Positions 1 through 12,080 of a DNA stretch of 28,165 nt are shown here, piece by piece. The stretch's first letter is position 1. Every line of letters starts with the position of its first letter. Source of the DNA: Apostichopus leukothele. Taxonomy: Eukaryota; Echinodermata; Holothuroidea; Aspidochirotida; Stichopodidae. The notes below the pieces were generated by a model. That model was not told where the DNA came from. It saw only the letters and a list, made by a program, of their open reading frames with translations, and did not search any database. Position numbers and translations under genes: made by a program. The stretch lies in NCBI GenBank assembly GCA_010014835.2, contig JAAAKB020000005.1, positions 1,404,414-1,432,578 of the forward strand, read 5' to 3'.

Positions 1-1174
1 AAAAAACAGAAGAACTTAAATGGCCTCGAATGAGTCGAATGACAGATTGCAATGTATCACAAGTTGTCATCATAATGTATACTTTCTCGCTCATTTCCTT
101 CATATGAAGTTAAAATAACATGTTTTGGTTGAGTTTTTTTGAATTTATGAAATACGGTTAACCTTAACATTTTGCCATGCAATGAGCAACTCGAAACCAT
201 CATAAAATGTAGCCTTAAAGGAACATTCCATAGCTCCAGCATATTATTAAAGCTTCATATATCCATGTCATAAAATGTGTTGACATTAGACCATGACCGA
301 TCACAGACAGACATTTTTAACATTTTTTGCAAGATTGACATTAAATAATGTTGATCATCAAATCTAGTTATTAGTAATTTCATGAAAATTACAATCCAAT
401 CTGTCCAAACATTTCCACCCCCACCCCCGCCCCCTTCAATTGGATCTTGATTGACTCGCTATGTGAAATAAGTGCTTTGAAGAGTGGAGCATTAAGACTT
501 ATTATGGGATATTAAACTCATCTCAGTACACTACTTTAAAGGTTCGCGAGACACGTGCCGTCAACAGAGATATCTCAAGTGATAAAGCAAAAACAAAAGA
601 GACAAGTAAGACAGATTTAAAAGGGAGACTCGTTCTATTGAGGGAGGGTTAACCTAGAGCAAGCACATCATTTTAATATGTTTACATAATTAATTCACTT
701 GTCATAAATAAATATTCTTCTTTATATAATATTTACATACATAAATAAATAAATAAATGAATCATATAACATAAAACATTGCAGTGTGTTGAAGATTTAC
801 ATTTTAATATAACGTTTCTGAGGTGAAGCAAAATAAAAATGGTTTTATTGTTATGTGCATAAACAAAAACAAATATAATATCATGAGAGGTAAATGTGAA
901 AGCGCGGTACAGAGGATAAAATCAAATAATACATATATACTTTGTCTAAATCTTAAAGCAATTTTTCGGTCCCAAATACTAAGTCGAAATATTATGCTTA
1001 TTATTATTGTACAGTTTATGTCAAGGCAAGCTACAAACAATTGATTACATAATCACCTACATAAATGAAATCACTACTAGGTGAAATCATAAAACAATCA
1101 ACACTGCATATGTTATTGACTCTTCAAAAACACATCGAACATATTAATGGTCATTTGAAATATCCTGATATGAC
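1..1174. other. Non-coding AT-rich sequence
   Basis: No credible gene. It contains a C-rich stretch (about 417-434) and an ATAA microsatellite (741-757). The two open frames at 804-1044 lie opposite each other, are AT-driven and lack any recognisable motif. Confidence 0.6.
741..757. repeat. (ATAA)n microsatellite
   Basis: Four consecutive ATAA units plus a partial unit, in locally AT-rich DNA. Confidence 0.7.
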
Positions 1175-1720
1175 CTGCCCTGTCTTGTCTCAAATTAACT
1201 TGTCTTGTCTCAACTGAACTTGTCCTGTCTTAATTTAGCTTGTCCACTCTTGTTTTGAATTGCCTTTCACATTTGTTGACTTGACTATCACCTGTACTGA
1301 ACTGAGTTGTCCTGTCTTGTCTCAATTTAACTGGTCTTTTGTTGTCTTGTCTCAGCTGAACTTGTCCTGTCTTAATGTAACTTGTCCACTCTTGTTTGAA
1401 TTGCCTTTTCACATTTGTTGACTTGACTACCACCTGTACTGAGCTGAGTTGTCCTGTCTGGTCTCAAATTAACTGGTCTTTTGTTGTCTTGTCTCAACTG
1501 AACTTGTCCTGTCTTAATTTAGCTTGTCCACTCGTGTTTTGAATTGCCTTTCGGATTTGTTGAATTGACTATCACCTGTACTGAACTGAGTTGTCCTGTC
1601 TTGTCTCAATTTAACTGGTCTTTTGTTGTCTTGTCTTAACTGAACTTGTCCTGTCTTAATGTAACTTGTCCTGTCGTGATTTGTCTTGTCTAATGTTGAC
1701 TTGGCTTGACTTGTCTTGCT
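1175..1720. repeat. 142-bp minisatellite with alternating A/B copies, built from TTGTC-type words
   Basis: The anchor GAACTTGTCCTGTCTTAAT recurs at 1216, 1358, 1500 and 1642, exactly 142 bp apart each time, giving three full copies, a partial fourth and a degraded leading copy. Copies 1 and 3 share variants (AATTTAGCTTG, TGTTTTGAATTGCCTTTC, GTACTGAACTGAG). Copies 2 and 4 share AATGTAACTTG. The array is therefore a 284-bp dimeric higher-order repeat. Each unit is itself rich in TGTCTTGTC and CTTGTCC words, pointing to an older short-word origin. Peptides read from it are not genes. Confidence 0.9.
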
Positions 1721-4507
1721 ATTACAAAGCTGACAGTGCGTTAGTATTAAATCATGCTTCTTAATACATTTTTCTACATGGTAACCTAGATATACACATT
1801 CGAATTTTTTAAGAAACCTTCGCACCGTCCAAACAACAATAGAAATTAAATTAATTCGATCTGTTCTGACAATTTTAAATAATGTTCTATTGACAAAAAT
1901 TCACATCGTATTTCTAATTCTCATACATACATTTTTAATATTTTGGGATTATTTAAAATATGTAAAACATAACGCATAATTAGATGCAATGAAACGAGGG
2001 GAAACTTTTACATAACGATCCATGAACTCATCTGCAATTAAAAATAACAAAATGGGATTCACTTATGCTACTGATGGTTTAATTACCTTTTTTTATATTT
2101 CTTTTCGACATTTTAAGGATTTTTTTATGTTAATTATTTTCTATTTCATATGGGTCAAACGGTGAAAGCCTTTATATATAGAACGAACATTTCAAAGCTT
2201 AACACTTTTAGACAAAAGATATACACAGGGACCAAGATGATATAACCACATACGATTGCAGATTGAAAATAAATTTAATGGGATATAACCATTGTGGAAT
2301 ATATCCTCTTAATTGATAAGCTACATGCCGAAATAATCTAACCTAATAGCATTCAATCTAAAATTCAATCTAAACTAATTGAAACCCTCCACCAATCTAA
2401 CTAGATTAAAAAGATCAATTTAAGATCCCACTGGCTTCATTCAATAAGAATGTGAACAGTCGGTTGATGAAGAAATGGAATATCCAGACCTTTTTAAGCA
2501 AGTGAACGGATTTTTCAATCTATGTGACGTGAGTGATAGCTATGGTGACGTCACAGAAATCGATAGGCTAAATTTCCACCCAAATGTAAGATTGATATTT
2601 TCAATCCACTCAAATAGGTCTTAGAAGTAATCATACAGTATCATGCTTATACACCAAGACATACATAGCTTATGAATGCAAATTTGAAAGATCATTTAGG
2701 CAATATGCTACACGTGACCGATTCTAGCAAATGTGACCTCAAAGACTGACTCCACAGAAAAGACTTCTGTGATCTCACACAACAAGTTATAACGTTGCCG
2801 TGGAATTGGTTAATTCAAAGAATATTGTTATTTACTGCATTATGTATCTTTTGTGACAGAGTTATTACAATTTCTCAGACAATGGATCAACATCTCCCAA
2901 AAAAAATCTATGAACAAAGAAACTGCCAGCTTCATTTAATATTCAAATACTTCATAGCTAACTAGTATACAGAACATGTAGCGAAATGTGGGACAGTCCT
3001 TTACGATGACAAGACAGTTTACAAATCTTTATTTCTTAACATCTGTTCAGATAATATTTCAATTTTCTTCAAATATATTTGCTTACAAATCGTTTGAATT
3101 CTGCAGTACAATTACCTATATTTGCGGCAATGATATCAGATCGTCATCAAGTTATACGTAAATCGAGGTTCTGCTTTCAAGGAGCCTGTTATGCCTCATC
3201 AAATTCACCTTCAGCTATGTTTTACATGATTTCATGCTGGGTATGACTCATAGCTTCCCGCTAGAATTCATTAAGTCGATGCTGCATAAGATTTGATCTC
3301 TGTGAGAACGAATTACATTATTCTGTCTAGACCGGCTTTTCAAGTCAGCGTCCGTTTCTATATTGCAGAAGCTACCGTGGTGAAAACAACGACACGTTTT
3401 TGCATATGATGCTTCCGTCTCATTTAATACATAAGATACCGTTTTAACTTGACGCTGCACATAAGTCATAAGACGAACATAACTTTATTAATCTTGCATG
3501 TAAGGAAGCTTAAGAATGAAAACACGATCGTAGAAACCCACTTTGGTTTTTATATTAAACTAGCTCTAAAGTCATTTGAATGAACAATTTTCCAGCTTAT
3601 TTCGTGCGAAAACTTAATATAACCAGACATTTTCATAATGCACCTATACGTAGGCTAAACACGTAACTTCTAAATTGCATCATTATCTAAATTCTCGCTG
3701 TTAAGAAAGTGCATACATTATTCACTTCAGATATCATTCAAATTTAGTTTCACTTTGCACTTTCATCTATGCCATCCTTGTATTACAATTTAATGGTCTA
3801 CATGTTGTAAGCTTAACAGCCTTGAAGAAACTCATTATGCACTTCATGTAACGTCACTGCACCAAGGCATACACTTCACTAAACACTCACCACCTAACAT
3901 TCTGTAGAGTGATTTATACTTGACACACAACACACATGATGTATTCATCATCTTTAGATGACTTCGTTCACCGTTGATCAGGGTATATTATTCACATAGA
4001 TTATGCTCGCCGCATAATGTCGAGTCTTCGTGTAAATCGATTGAAAACGTTGTGAATGGTAGTCTATAGCATGAGAAGACACGTTCCAACTGAAAATATG
4101 CTGTGAGTAATCCTTAACCATTGTCTTTGTAATTAGTTGTACAAAGATCTATCAGATACACTGTGTAGCAATAACGTGTGTTGACTCAATCGTAAAAGCG
4201 TATATCTTGTCATTTTAGGTCCAGTTTATTTCCACTGCCTTTTCAAAGTTATCTAGCGGTTTCATTCTGTATTGTCCATCTGAACGTAATAAAATATGTG
4301 ACAGGCAATAATCGTGGACAATTTTACATCAAAACCAACGAATATTACGTCAAAGAGGTATATGACACATTTTCACAATCAAAATTGGTCACTTGCAGAA
4401 GGAATGAAACCTCAACTATTGTGTTATCTATCACGTAATAAGTACAACTGCAATATGTACAGAATATAGACCGTCAACTTTGCACGCAAATTGCACAGGA
4501 TGAAACA
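1721..4507. other. Non-coding intergenic sequence downstream of the TRIM-NHL gene
   Basis: AT-rich with scattered stops in all frames. A 12-bp direct duplication (ATTCAATCTAAA, twice, near 2353-2376) is the only small repeat noted. A 73-codon minus-strand frame at 3248-3469 has no recognisable motif. Confidence 0.5.
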
Positions 4508-4513
4508 TTTATT
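4508..4513 (-). terminator. Candidate polyadenylation signal of the TRIM-NHL gene
   Basis: AATAAA on the minus strand lies about 315 nt beyond the TAA, which would give an ordinary 3' UTR. A second AATAAA is at 4225-4230. Which one is used cannot be told from sequence. Confidence 0.35.
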
Positions 4514-4828
4514 CCCCCTTAATTGGTTTTGGTATTACTCGTTTTCCTCAATACTTTTTTGCCAAAAGTATTTAGGATTTACAATCCATCAGCCAGAGAT
4601 GAGCTCATCTTACGTTTCATCAAATAAGGAGATACAAATTTCAGTGACGTCCACATCAAAATGTCTCAATAAGGTTTTTGCAGAAAGGTCCAAATTTACC
4701 TTTGGAACAACTGTGGCGAGAGTCGACCCTCTATTATACCTGAGCATCACGAATCCACGCGGTATTGTGTCAAATAAACTGCTCTCCCTAATATAACACC
4801 TCTATAAGGATCACACACAAAACACACC

Positions 4829-6581
4829 TTATATCCAGTTTGAATACTTGAATACATTAACACAGTGAGTGCCCAAATTAGTAATCACCAATTCCCCTCC
4901 AGCAGTCAAAGCCATCCCCAGTGGCCCGCTGATGCCATCACTCTCGTTGAGTAACATCTTCATAAACAGCCCATCCGAAGAGAAGAGTTGTATCCTGTCC
5001 GCGCAGTCTGCTACAATGATGTTACCGTCGTGGTCCACACACACCCCGGTAGGGCCAATGAATTGTCCATGACCTGACCCACATGATCCAAATGTATGTA
5101 GATGTGTCCCTTCGAAATTAAATACTTTAACACAATGATTACAATGATCAGACACGACAATTCGGTCGTCGTGGACAGTGACATACCGCGGTTCGTTGAA
5201 TTCATTGTCACCGTCGCCATGCGAACCGATTGTTTTTAAGACGGTACCGTCTTGATCGTGGATGGTAATGCGATGTTTACCGATGTCGGTTACAACCACC
5301 TTACCGTCTTTACTCAGTGCAATACCGTACGGTTGCTTAAATAATCCATTGTCCCCGAAGTGCAGGATATGTTGTCCGTATAGAGTAAGTTTCTGTACCC
5401 GGTGGTTGTATTCGTCAGAAACGTACACGCACGGATCGTCATCTTCAGTAATAGCTATATCCAACGGCAGCTCAAATCCGCAAGGATGCCGCCCACGTGA
5501 ACCAAATTTACATTCGTACTTCCCTTTCCGGTTGTAGACTTGTATCCGATCGTTATCCCGGTCTACGATTGCGATGTACTCTCCTTCATTGGTAGCGGCA
5601 ACACCGCTTGGCCAGTCGAACTCACCGGCTTCGTCTGTCTCATCCTTTAGATGGAAGAGCAACTGAGGTTTCGTCAAGGTTGTCTCTTTTATCAATCGTT
5701 TCGGAGATCTCGGTACAGGCTCAGACATTATTATACTGTCTCCAAACTCGGAAGATGACTCAATGGAACATATAGATCTTGAGTCCGTGGCCTCTGAGAG
5801 ATCGCTAAGATTCCGGTCGCCGCATCTGATTTCTCCCAAGGAAGGGCCTGCACTATCTGAAGTGACCAAGTGTTCCGCCGCCACAAAGAAGAGTTGACTA
5901 AGTTGTTCCAACGTGACGTCTTGCTGTGGCGATACTGCGGCCAGTCCTTGAAGTCTCTCGATGACTTCATCTTTGATGGACAGTATATCGAGTTCATTAC
6001 CATGACCGATTACCTTTTCGGTAAAGTCAAATCCGCTCAGTAGATTATCTAATCCAGTCTGGAGAGAACGTCGCAGCGCATTTAAACGTTGCCTTCTACT
6101 TTGGCACACGCGCATCAACTTCCTGACCAACTCTTCTTGCTGCTTACGCAGAATGACGACGTAATCTTGCACCGTTTTCTCGATGATGTACTCAGCTTGG
6201 CCACGATTTGCTTCGAGCATTGCCTCTGCTTCATCGACACCGCCGAGAGCGTCCTCAAAGGATGCGATTCGGTCTGTTACACCTGACATCAACGCTTCAA
6301 TGGTCTCTTTGTGTCTTGCAACTTCATCTTGTAGGAAAGTGTGGGAATGGTCCTTGTGCTCTATGAGGATGCATTCTCGACATATCGGAGTGCGACATGT
6401 TTCGCAATAAAAGCGCATACACTCTCGATGATGTTTCTCGCATCTCAGGTCTGGCTTCAGGAGCTTCTTGTTTTCAGAGGACGGCACAGAAATAATGTGA
6501 TGCTGACGGGTGAAGCGAGCGATTCGGTGGTCGTGGAGAGGTGCGCATTCGTCGCATAGGAAGTCCACACATTCGAGACAC
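4829..6581 (-). CDS. TRIM-NHL protein, 3'-terminal coding exon (B-boxes, coiled coil, six NHL repeats)
   Basis: The exon encodes 583 residues after a strong acceptor (TTTATATTTTGCAG|G), ending at TAA. Numbering from the first full codon: residues 1-31 are the second half of B-box 1 (CLECVDFLCDEC, then the His ligands); 47-82 are B-box 2 (CEKHHRECMRFYCETC, CREC, HKDHSHTF); 84-215 form a coiled coil; 255-295 are Ser/Asp-rich and probably disordered; six NHL repeats follow at about 321-360, 369-408, 414-452, 461-498, 506-543 and 551-579, forming a six-bladed propeller. No filamin domain separates coil and NHL, unlike TRIM2, TRIM3 and TRIM71. Related proteins are RING E3 ligases and/or RNA-binding post-transcriptional repressors. 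The first two Cys of B-box 1 and any RING must lie in an upstream exon that I could not find. The ATG at 6637 lies in what looks like intron sequence. Confidence 0.9.
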
Positions 6582-6584
6582 CTG

Positions 6585-9500
6585 CAAAATATAAATGACA
6601 AGGATTTAGAACGTAAAATGAGTATGCAAAGAGCCATTACACACGGTCAAGTTTCCTCATAACTTGAAGGGAAGATTTAATAGTTTACATCAACATTCAC
6701 CAAGATCTTCTTGGACTAAAATCTTTGGATTCAGCTTACCCACTGGAAACAACCCGTAGAATATATATATTCAATATTGTGGGTTTGCCACAATCTCATG
6801 ACGTTTTTCGGCATTTTGGTAAGGGGGGAAAAATCAAAATATGCAAAAATTCAAACGTCCCATTGTAAGTGAAGTTGAATCCCCGTGGTAACATAAACAT
6901 TTCTAGCGTGGTCAGCGTGTCGTGAGAATACTGTAGCCAGTATCAAAATAACAACCTCTATACGAATACAACTGGAGTGACCCTGTTCGACTCCTAGTAG
7001 GGAGTCCATCAGGAGAACTGGCCGGTATGGTATTATTAGAAATTCAATCACCCCCCCCCCCTCCCTGGAGCCCTAGGGCCCCATATGCTCCCCACCCCAC
7101 ATTTATTAAGTCTTATGGGCAAAACCGACAAAACAATGTTGGTTTGTCTAGCCTGAAAGTATTCACCTTGAGGGCCCTACGGTTATTACCTCACCTGTCT
7201 ATTGGATAAATCCACACTGAATGTGGCCCTACGTAGATTGAATGTTTGTCATCGTGCCTCGGAAACAATATTATAAAAATTCAAAGAGAGTTCTTAATTA
7301 CTGGCTAGTCTGGTTCAAATTTCGTAAAAAAATCTAGAAGATTGTATATGAGTTCTTTCGATTGCAAAGTTCTTCTTTTTAGCAATATTGGATAGTTATC
7401 GATTAGATTTTTAGTTACCTAGTATACTCCAATTGTAGCATAGTTCACTGTAAAATCTTTCTTGCCCTCGTGTATGCGCGTGGGAGGAGGGGATTTTGGA
7501 AATCTAACATAAATACTAGTGAAATATTAAGTACTCGCGTATAGTCGCTCTTATTGTGCATACTCATACTAAGGGAAGCTTTACGTGTAGTCCATATCAA
7601 GCTTCTCTACTCACATAAGTTTACTATTGAAACACAAACAGCTACGTGGATAGTGTATAAATCCCGAATATATAACGCTGGTTGTTATTGGTTAAACTCA
7701 AGTTTTGACATGTTCTGTGTGTCAACTAATTATGTGACTTGAATTTGACTAGGATTCAATAAATTAGTCTAACCTCCAGGGAACAGCACTCGTCAATTGA
7801 AGTTCCGGTCTTTAATTGAATTTAAAGTTTGACGTAGTAAATTTGTTTGAAACACACGTTTTTGTTGCTAGACATAATTTAGTTGATTATTAAAAGAGTT
7901 AAGAATATCCTGAACAACATAACTTCAACGATATTAAAAATGTCTGTTGGACAGCTCTTCCAACTGCTTCTGTCGGTTTGGAAGGAAATGGGGATACAAC
8001 GATGACAAGTATGTAGCCTACATATTTCTTAGCTTAAATCCTTTCGCAGGTATGTAAATTACCCCAGTGTGTTCGCACGCTTGAAAGCGCTATGCTATAC
8101 ACACGATCATATTACTTTGATTGAGAGATATGCTAACAGCGCAGAACACACACAGTAGGACGCAGAGCCGTACAATCTCTATAATGCTCTGGCATATGAA
8201 CAATATCACAGAATGCCGGGAGCCCAATTGACTAACATTATTTGGTCCATATAATCTACAGATTATTAGTGGACGTATTGTGTCTGACTTCATGTGCAAT
8301 AGACAACAAACGCAAGAAGATGATTTACTGATATTATGAACTTGCTCCGTTGTCAAGATACACTATATTGCATTTTATTCACATTATTCAGAGGAGTATA
8401 TTACGCAATAATGTGTGACGTCATTATAAGCCATGACGACAACTGCTTTCGTTTTTCTTTAAACTTTAATAAATCGGTTACCATGGAAACTTCTGACGTA
8501 CAATGACAGGTTACTTTGTGTTAGTACCGGTTAATGATTAAGTGAGTTCATTGAGTAAATTCAACATTAATTTCGTTTATCGCGGGATCCTAATAACATG
8601 ACGAAACCAATGACATCACAACGTATTTTGGCATTGTATAAAATAATAAATACCTGAATAGTTTCAACATTTTATATTTCAGCAACGGAACAAGCTATCA
8701 GGATACGAGTTGGAACTATTTGTTTTTACTTCTTTATTTGTCCGCAATTGTTACATTATCACATTATCATCATTTGTTGTCCTTTTGGCGTTCCATAAAG
8801 GGCAGTGATGTCTGAATATATCAACTCCGTTTGGTTTTCTTTACTAAATCCCATAGTGACCGTCTTATATAACACTAAAGACAGGCTTTACATCTTAGCC
8901 TATCTATAATTCTATTCCCTTTCTCGGTCCTTTCTTTTCCTTGCATGGCTGAGTTCAATCCAAATAATCCATCTGTTCTCAGAAGCAGAGTTCAGTTGGG
9001 TATGAAGAAATGAAGATGTGATCCGTATAGTGAAATTTCAAGAAAGCAAAGGTCTTCACTTTATTTTTACCCCTTTCTTTTTATTCTTACATTTATGTCA
9101 AGTTCCACTAAATACTAAATCATGTAACCTAATCTTATGGGTCAAAGGTCAGTGGAGAATACACACTTAGCGTAAACAGAAAATGAATTCTTTCAGACAA
9201 GCTTTCCTACCAACTTGAATGTGAAAAATATTGCCATACAAAATAGTAAAACAGAATATATTCACAGTCGATAAATTATTTACATGCATATTCAATGATA
9301 AAAACGACGCTCCGATGTTATTGATGATGTCACACACATTGCTGGTGCCAGATGAAATCATAAACTTCAACAAAATCAATGTTTTGTTGAATATTTGCTT
9401 CATTGATGTGTTTTCATCTACATGAATGCTGAGGTGCAGAACATGTACATCATTTTTTCTTAACTATCGACTTTTGAAAATGAAAAATCCCTTCAACATA

Positions 9501-10239
9501 GGACCTATACCCATATCTTTCAATTGTACGAGTAAACTACTAAGCAAGATATTCTAGTATTATTCAGTCCAACTAGACAATATGAATTATTAAGAAAGAA
9601 GGCAGTCACCACAAACCTAACCGCCACAAAATATAGCACCATTTTGCATCCATAAGTATTTTCCACATTCCTAAAGTTAATCAAAGGGGAGGGGGCCATC
9701 TCTACCCTTACACCCCCCCCCTGGACAACATAAAACCTTAGCCCCCCCCCCCTTCCAGTACAAAAAATGCCGGTTGCACCCCCTACCCACACCTCACCAC
9801 AAACTGTCTCCGAAAAGAAGGATTTACACTTTTGTTAATAATGTCAGTGGTATGTGTGAAAATGTTTAGTATTATACAACCAATGCCTATAGACTATGGT
9901 AACGTTCTAAAGGGAAGGGTACCCCCTGCTTGAGAAATTTTGATAAAATGGAGAGTACTTAGATGCAAAATTGGATGCTATATTTTGCGACTGTATAGAT
10001 TGTACAGTACATACGGTAAACGTTATGTATTTTAAGTAATGCACACTTGGATTTATGTTTATGTAGTCTGTCTGCAAGGGGGGGGGGGGGGAAGCTGACA
10101 CCGCCCCTGATTTTATTCTTGGAGAATTATATAGGTGGTTGCGTCCCTGATGCTAAACGACATTCGACGCTTTTGTGAATTTTCCTCTTAACGTTTCCAT
10201 TCTATCCAATTTGGCCACTCCCTCCACCCAACCCCCAAC
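6585..10239. other. Intergenic or 5' intron sequence of the TRIM-NHL gene, no coding exon recognised
   Basis: If the TRIM-NHL gene has a RING exon it should lie upstream of 6581 on the minus strand, but no Cys/His RING pattern was found here. A good donor (CAGTGG|GTAAGC at 6741-6736) lies only 155 nt from the acceptor; its upstream frame does not supply B-box 1 cysteines. Poly-C tracts occur at 7051-7061, 9713-9721 and 9742-9752, and a poly-G tract at 10078-10091. Confidence 0.4.
9713..9752. repeat. Paired poly-C tracts
   Basis: Runs of nine and eleven C separated by about 20 bp, near G-rich and C-rich sequence at 9684-9783. This is potential G-quadruplex sequence on the minus strand. Confidence 0.6.
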
Positions 10240-10339
10240 NNNNNNNNNNNNNNNNNNNNNNNNNNNNNNNNNNNNNNNNNNNNNNNNNNNNNNNNNNNNN
10301 NNNNNNNNNNNNNNNNNNNNNNNNNNNNNNNNNNNNNNN
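10240..10339. other. Assembly gap of exactly 100 N
   Basis: The round length is the usual placeholder for a gap of unknown size. The flanks are C-rich on the left and poly-G-rich on the right, a common cause of assembly failure. Confidence 0.97.
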
Positions 10340-10369
10340 AGTGTTATAGGTGCCCCACTATATAAAGGA

Positions 10370-10385
10370 AGGGAAGGGAGGGGGT

Positions 10386-10425
<40 letters not shown>
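10370..10425. repeat. Long poly-G tract
   Basis: An uninterrupted run of 40 G at 10386-10425, preceded by shorter G runs. It is a potential G-quadruplex and prone to length error. Open frames encoding poly-Gly or poly-Pro across it and the neighbouring gap are artefacts. Confidence 0.9.
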
Positions 10426-10426
<1 letters not shown>

Positions 10427-11667
10427 GAGAGTGTAACATTTCTTAAAGTAGGGCTACTATACACCCAGAATTCCCCAGAAATGCCCTTTCCCTCCCTATC
10501 TTATGTGAGAATCCTGGTGGATTTTTCATTTTAATTTTTTTAAAGTTCAATTTTTTTCCCTTCAGAATTCAGTATACACATTACAGAATATCATAATTTG
10601 CTAAACTCGACTTCCAAGGTTGTAAGCAACACAACACTCAAAACAGACGATAACAGTATGCAAATTTCTTGACTGGGGATGCTGGTTAAGATTAGGATCG
10701 TCTTTCTGAGTGGGTGTTGACCTCTTAAATACGGAGAGAGGTAGATGAAACATGACATTTGCAGATAGCAGTGTCTACCGCTGTATCGGTGACTTCACGG
10801 ACATAAATTTGAAATTTCATTCAATTTTGCATTCAAGAATGTTAAGGCTCTTGACTGCTCTATCACTGATCCCTCCATTGGATAAACTTTGATGGGATTA
10901 GTCATTTCATTTATGTAGAACTTGTATTTCATAATATGTAGGCACACTTGAGAGGTTGCAATGTAAATTGTAAGCACAATTTGTAAAATTCACTGGACTA
11001 CAAAACTGCACTCCGAGATGCAGGAATGTTTAATTTCAGTGCAAGGTTGGGGAACATAAAATCGTTCATCATGCAAGTGATTCAGAGCAGAGGAATACTG
11101 CTTGATGTCTCAGATAGTAATTAAATGTATGAATGTGTTCAGATATGACTAAGTTATATCATTCCTCAAAATTAAGAAAGAAAAAAAAAATAAGAATAAG
11201 GATAAAGAAATAGGGTGAACAGACCTAAAGGTAAACATGTCCACAGGGACATTTACCATTAAAAGGCTCATTTGTGATTAGTCATATTCTTAAACTTTGC
11301 CTTTGGCAGTTGACCATGAAGTATGTAAACAGGATAATTTATAGACTATGGAAGTCGAACATTTTTGTCACAAAATCCCACAATAAGTTAAAAACCCAAC
11401 ACTGCAAATTCTGGTAAGTCACTGAGACTCACAATACAAGAACAGGCTCTAGGCATCCCTATATTGCAGGGAATGCACTAGGCTAGGCCTAGGTCAAAAA
11501 CAGCATGAACAAGTAACAAATACTAGACTAGTCTACAATAACGTTGTTAGTACCAGTCATAACATCTTTTGTACCTTTCATATACTAAATGAGCATTGAT
11601 AAAAGTTAAAGGGCAACATGACATCTACTTTGCAGTATTGGCTAGCCCTATCCCTAAACGAGACATT

Positions 11668-11702
11668 GGCCTAGCCTAGCCTAGCCTTAGCCTAGGCCTA
11701 GT
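11668..11702. repeat. CCTAG/GCCTA tandem-like low-complexity tract
   Basis: Repeated GCCTA words ending in CTTAGCCTAGGCCTAG, with a related GGCTAGGCCTAGG at about 11482-11494 and single copies near 13608 and 26276-26345. The repeated motif is palindromic around AGGCCT. Confidence 0.6.
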
Positions 11703-12059
11703 CAAATTACAATTGGTCAAATTTATTGGCCTAAACATAAAAGCAGCCATATCTCACAAGGTATGAAGTGAGTGTGAAATTAACCACCTAAAAATTCATC
11801 CCTGAAAATAACTCCACATTTGATGAAATCTGGATTAAAACTTTTGGCAAAAGTAAAGAACATCTTTTTTTCAGAGACCTCCACAGGTAGTGCACACTAA
11901 TAACAGTCAAATCTGGACCTGAACACAATATTCAAACACCAGGTGCCTTACAAAATTTCCCTCCATAATCCAATACAGGTCAAACTGCAAGACTTCTATT
12001 GTGTCAGTACATATACATGTATTTGTGTATAAGCCACTTAACATTTGTACACTGATATA

Positions 12060-12080
12060 TACACACACACAAACACACAT
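12060..12080. repeat. (AC)n microsatellite
   Basis: A run of AC dinucleotides with one AAAC interruption. Confidence 0.75.

Noticed and set aside
1230-1825. Two minus-strand open frames sharing the peptide core GQVQLRQDNKRPVKLRQDR
   Set aside because: Both are translations of the 142-bp minisatellite. The unit is not a multiple of three and there is no start, domain or splice context.
4491-4796. 101-codon plus-strand frame downstream of the TRIM-NHL stop
   Set aside because: No motif, and it lies antisense to the probable 3' UTR.
6582-6637. ATG at 6637 as the TRIM-NHL start
   Set aside because: The 18 codons before the CAG/G boundary are hydrophobic intron-like sequence ending in a good pyrimidine-rich acceptor, and they do not supply the first B-box 1 cysteines.
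10153-10534. Opposed open frames encoding poly-Pro or poly-Gly
   Set aside because: They read through 100 N and a 40-nt poly-G, so the frame is meaningless.
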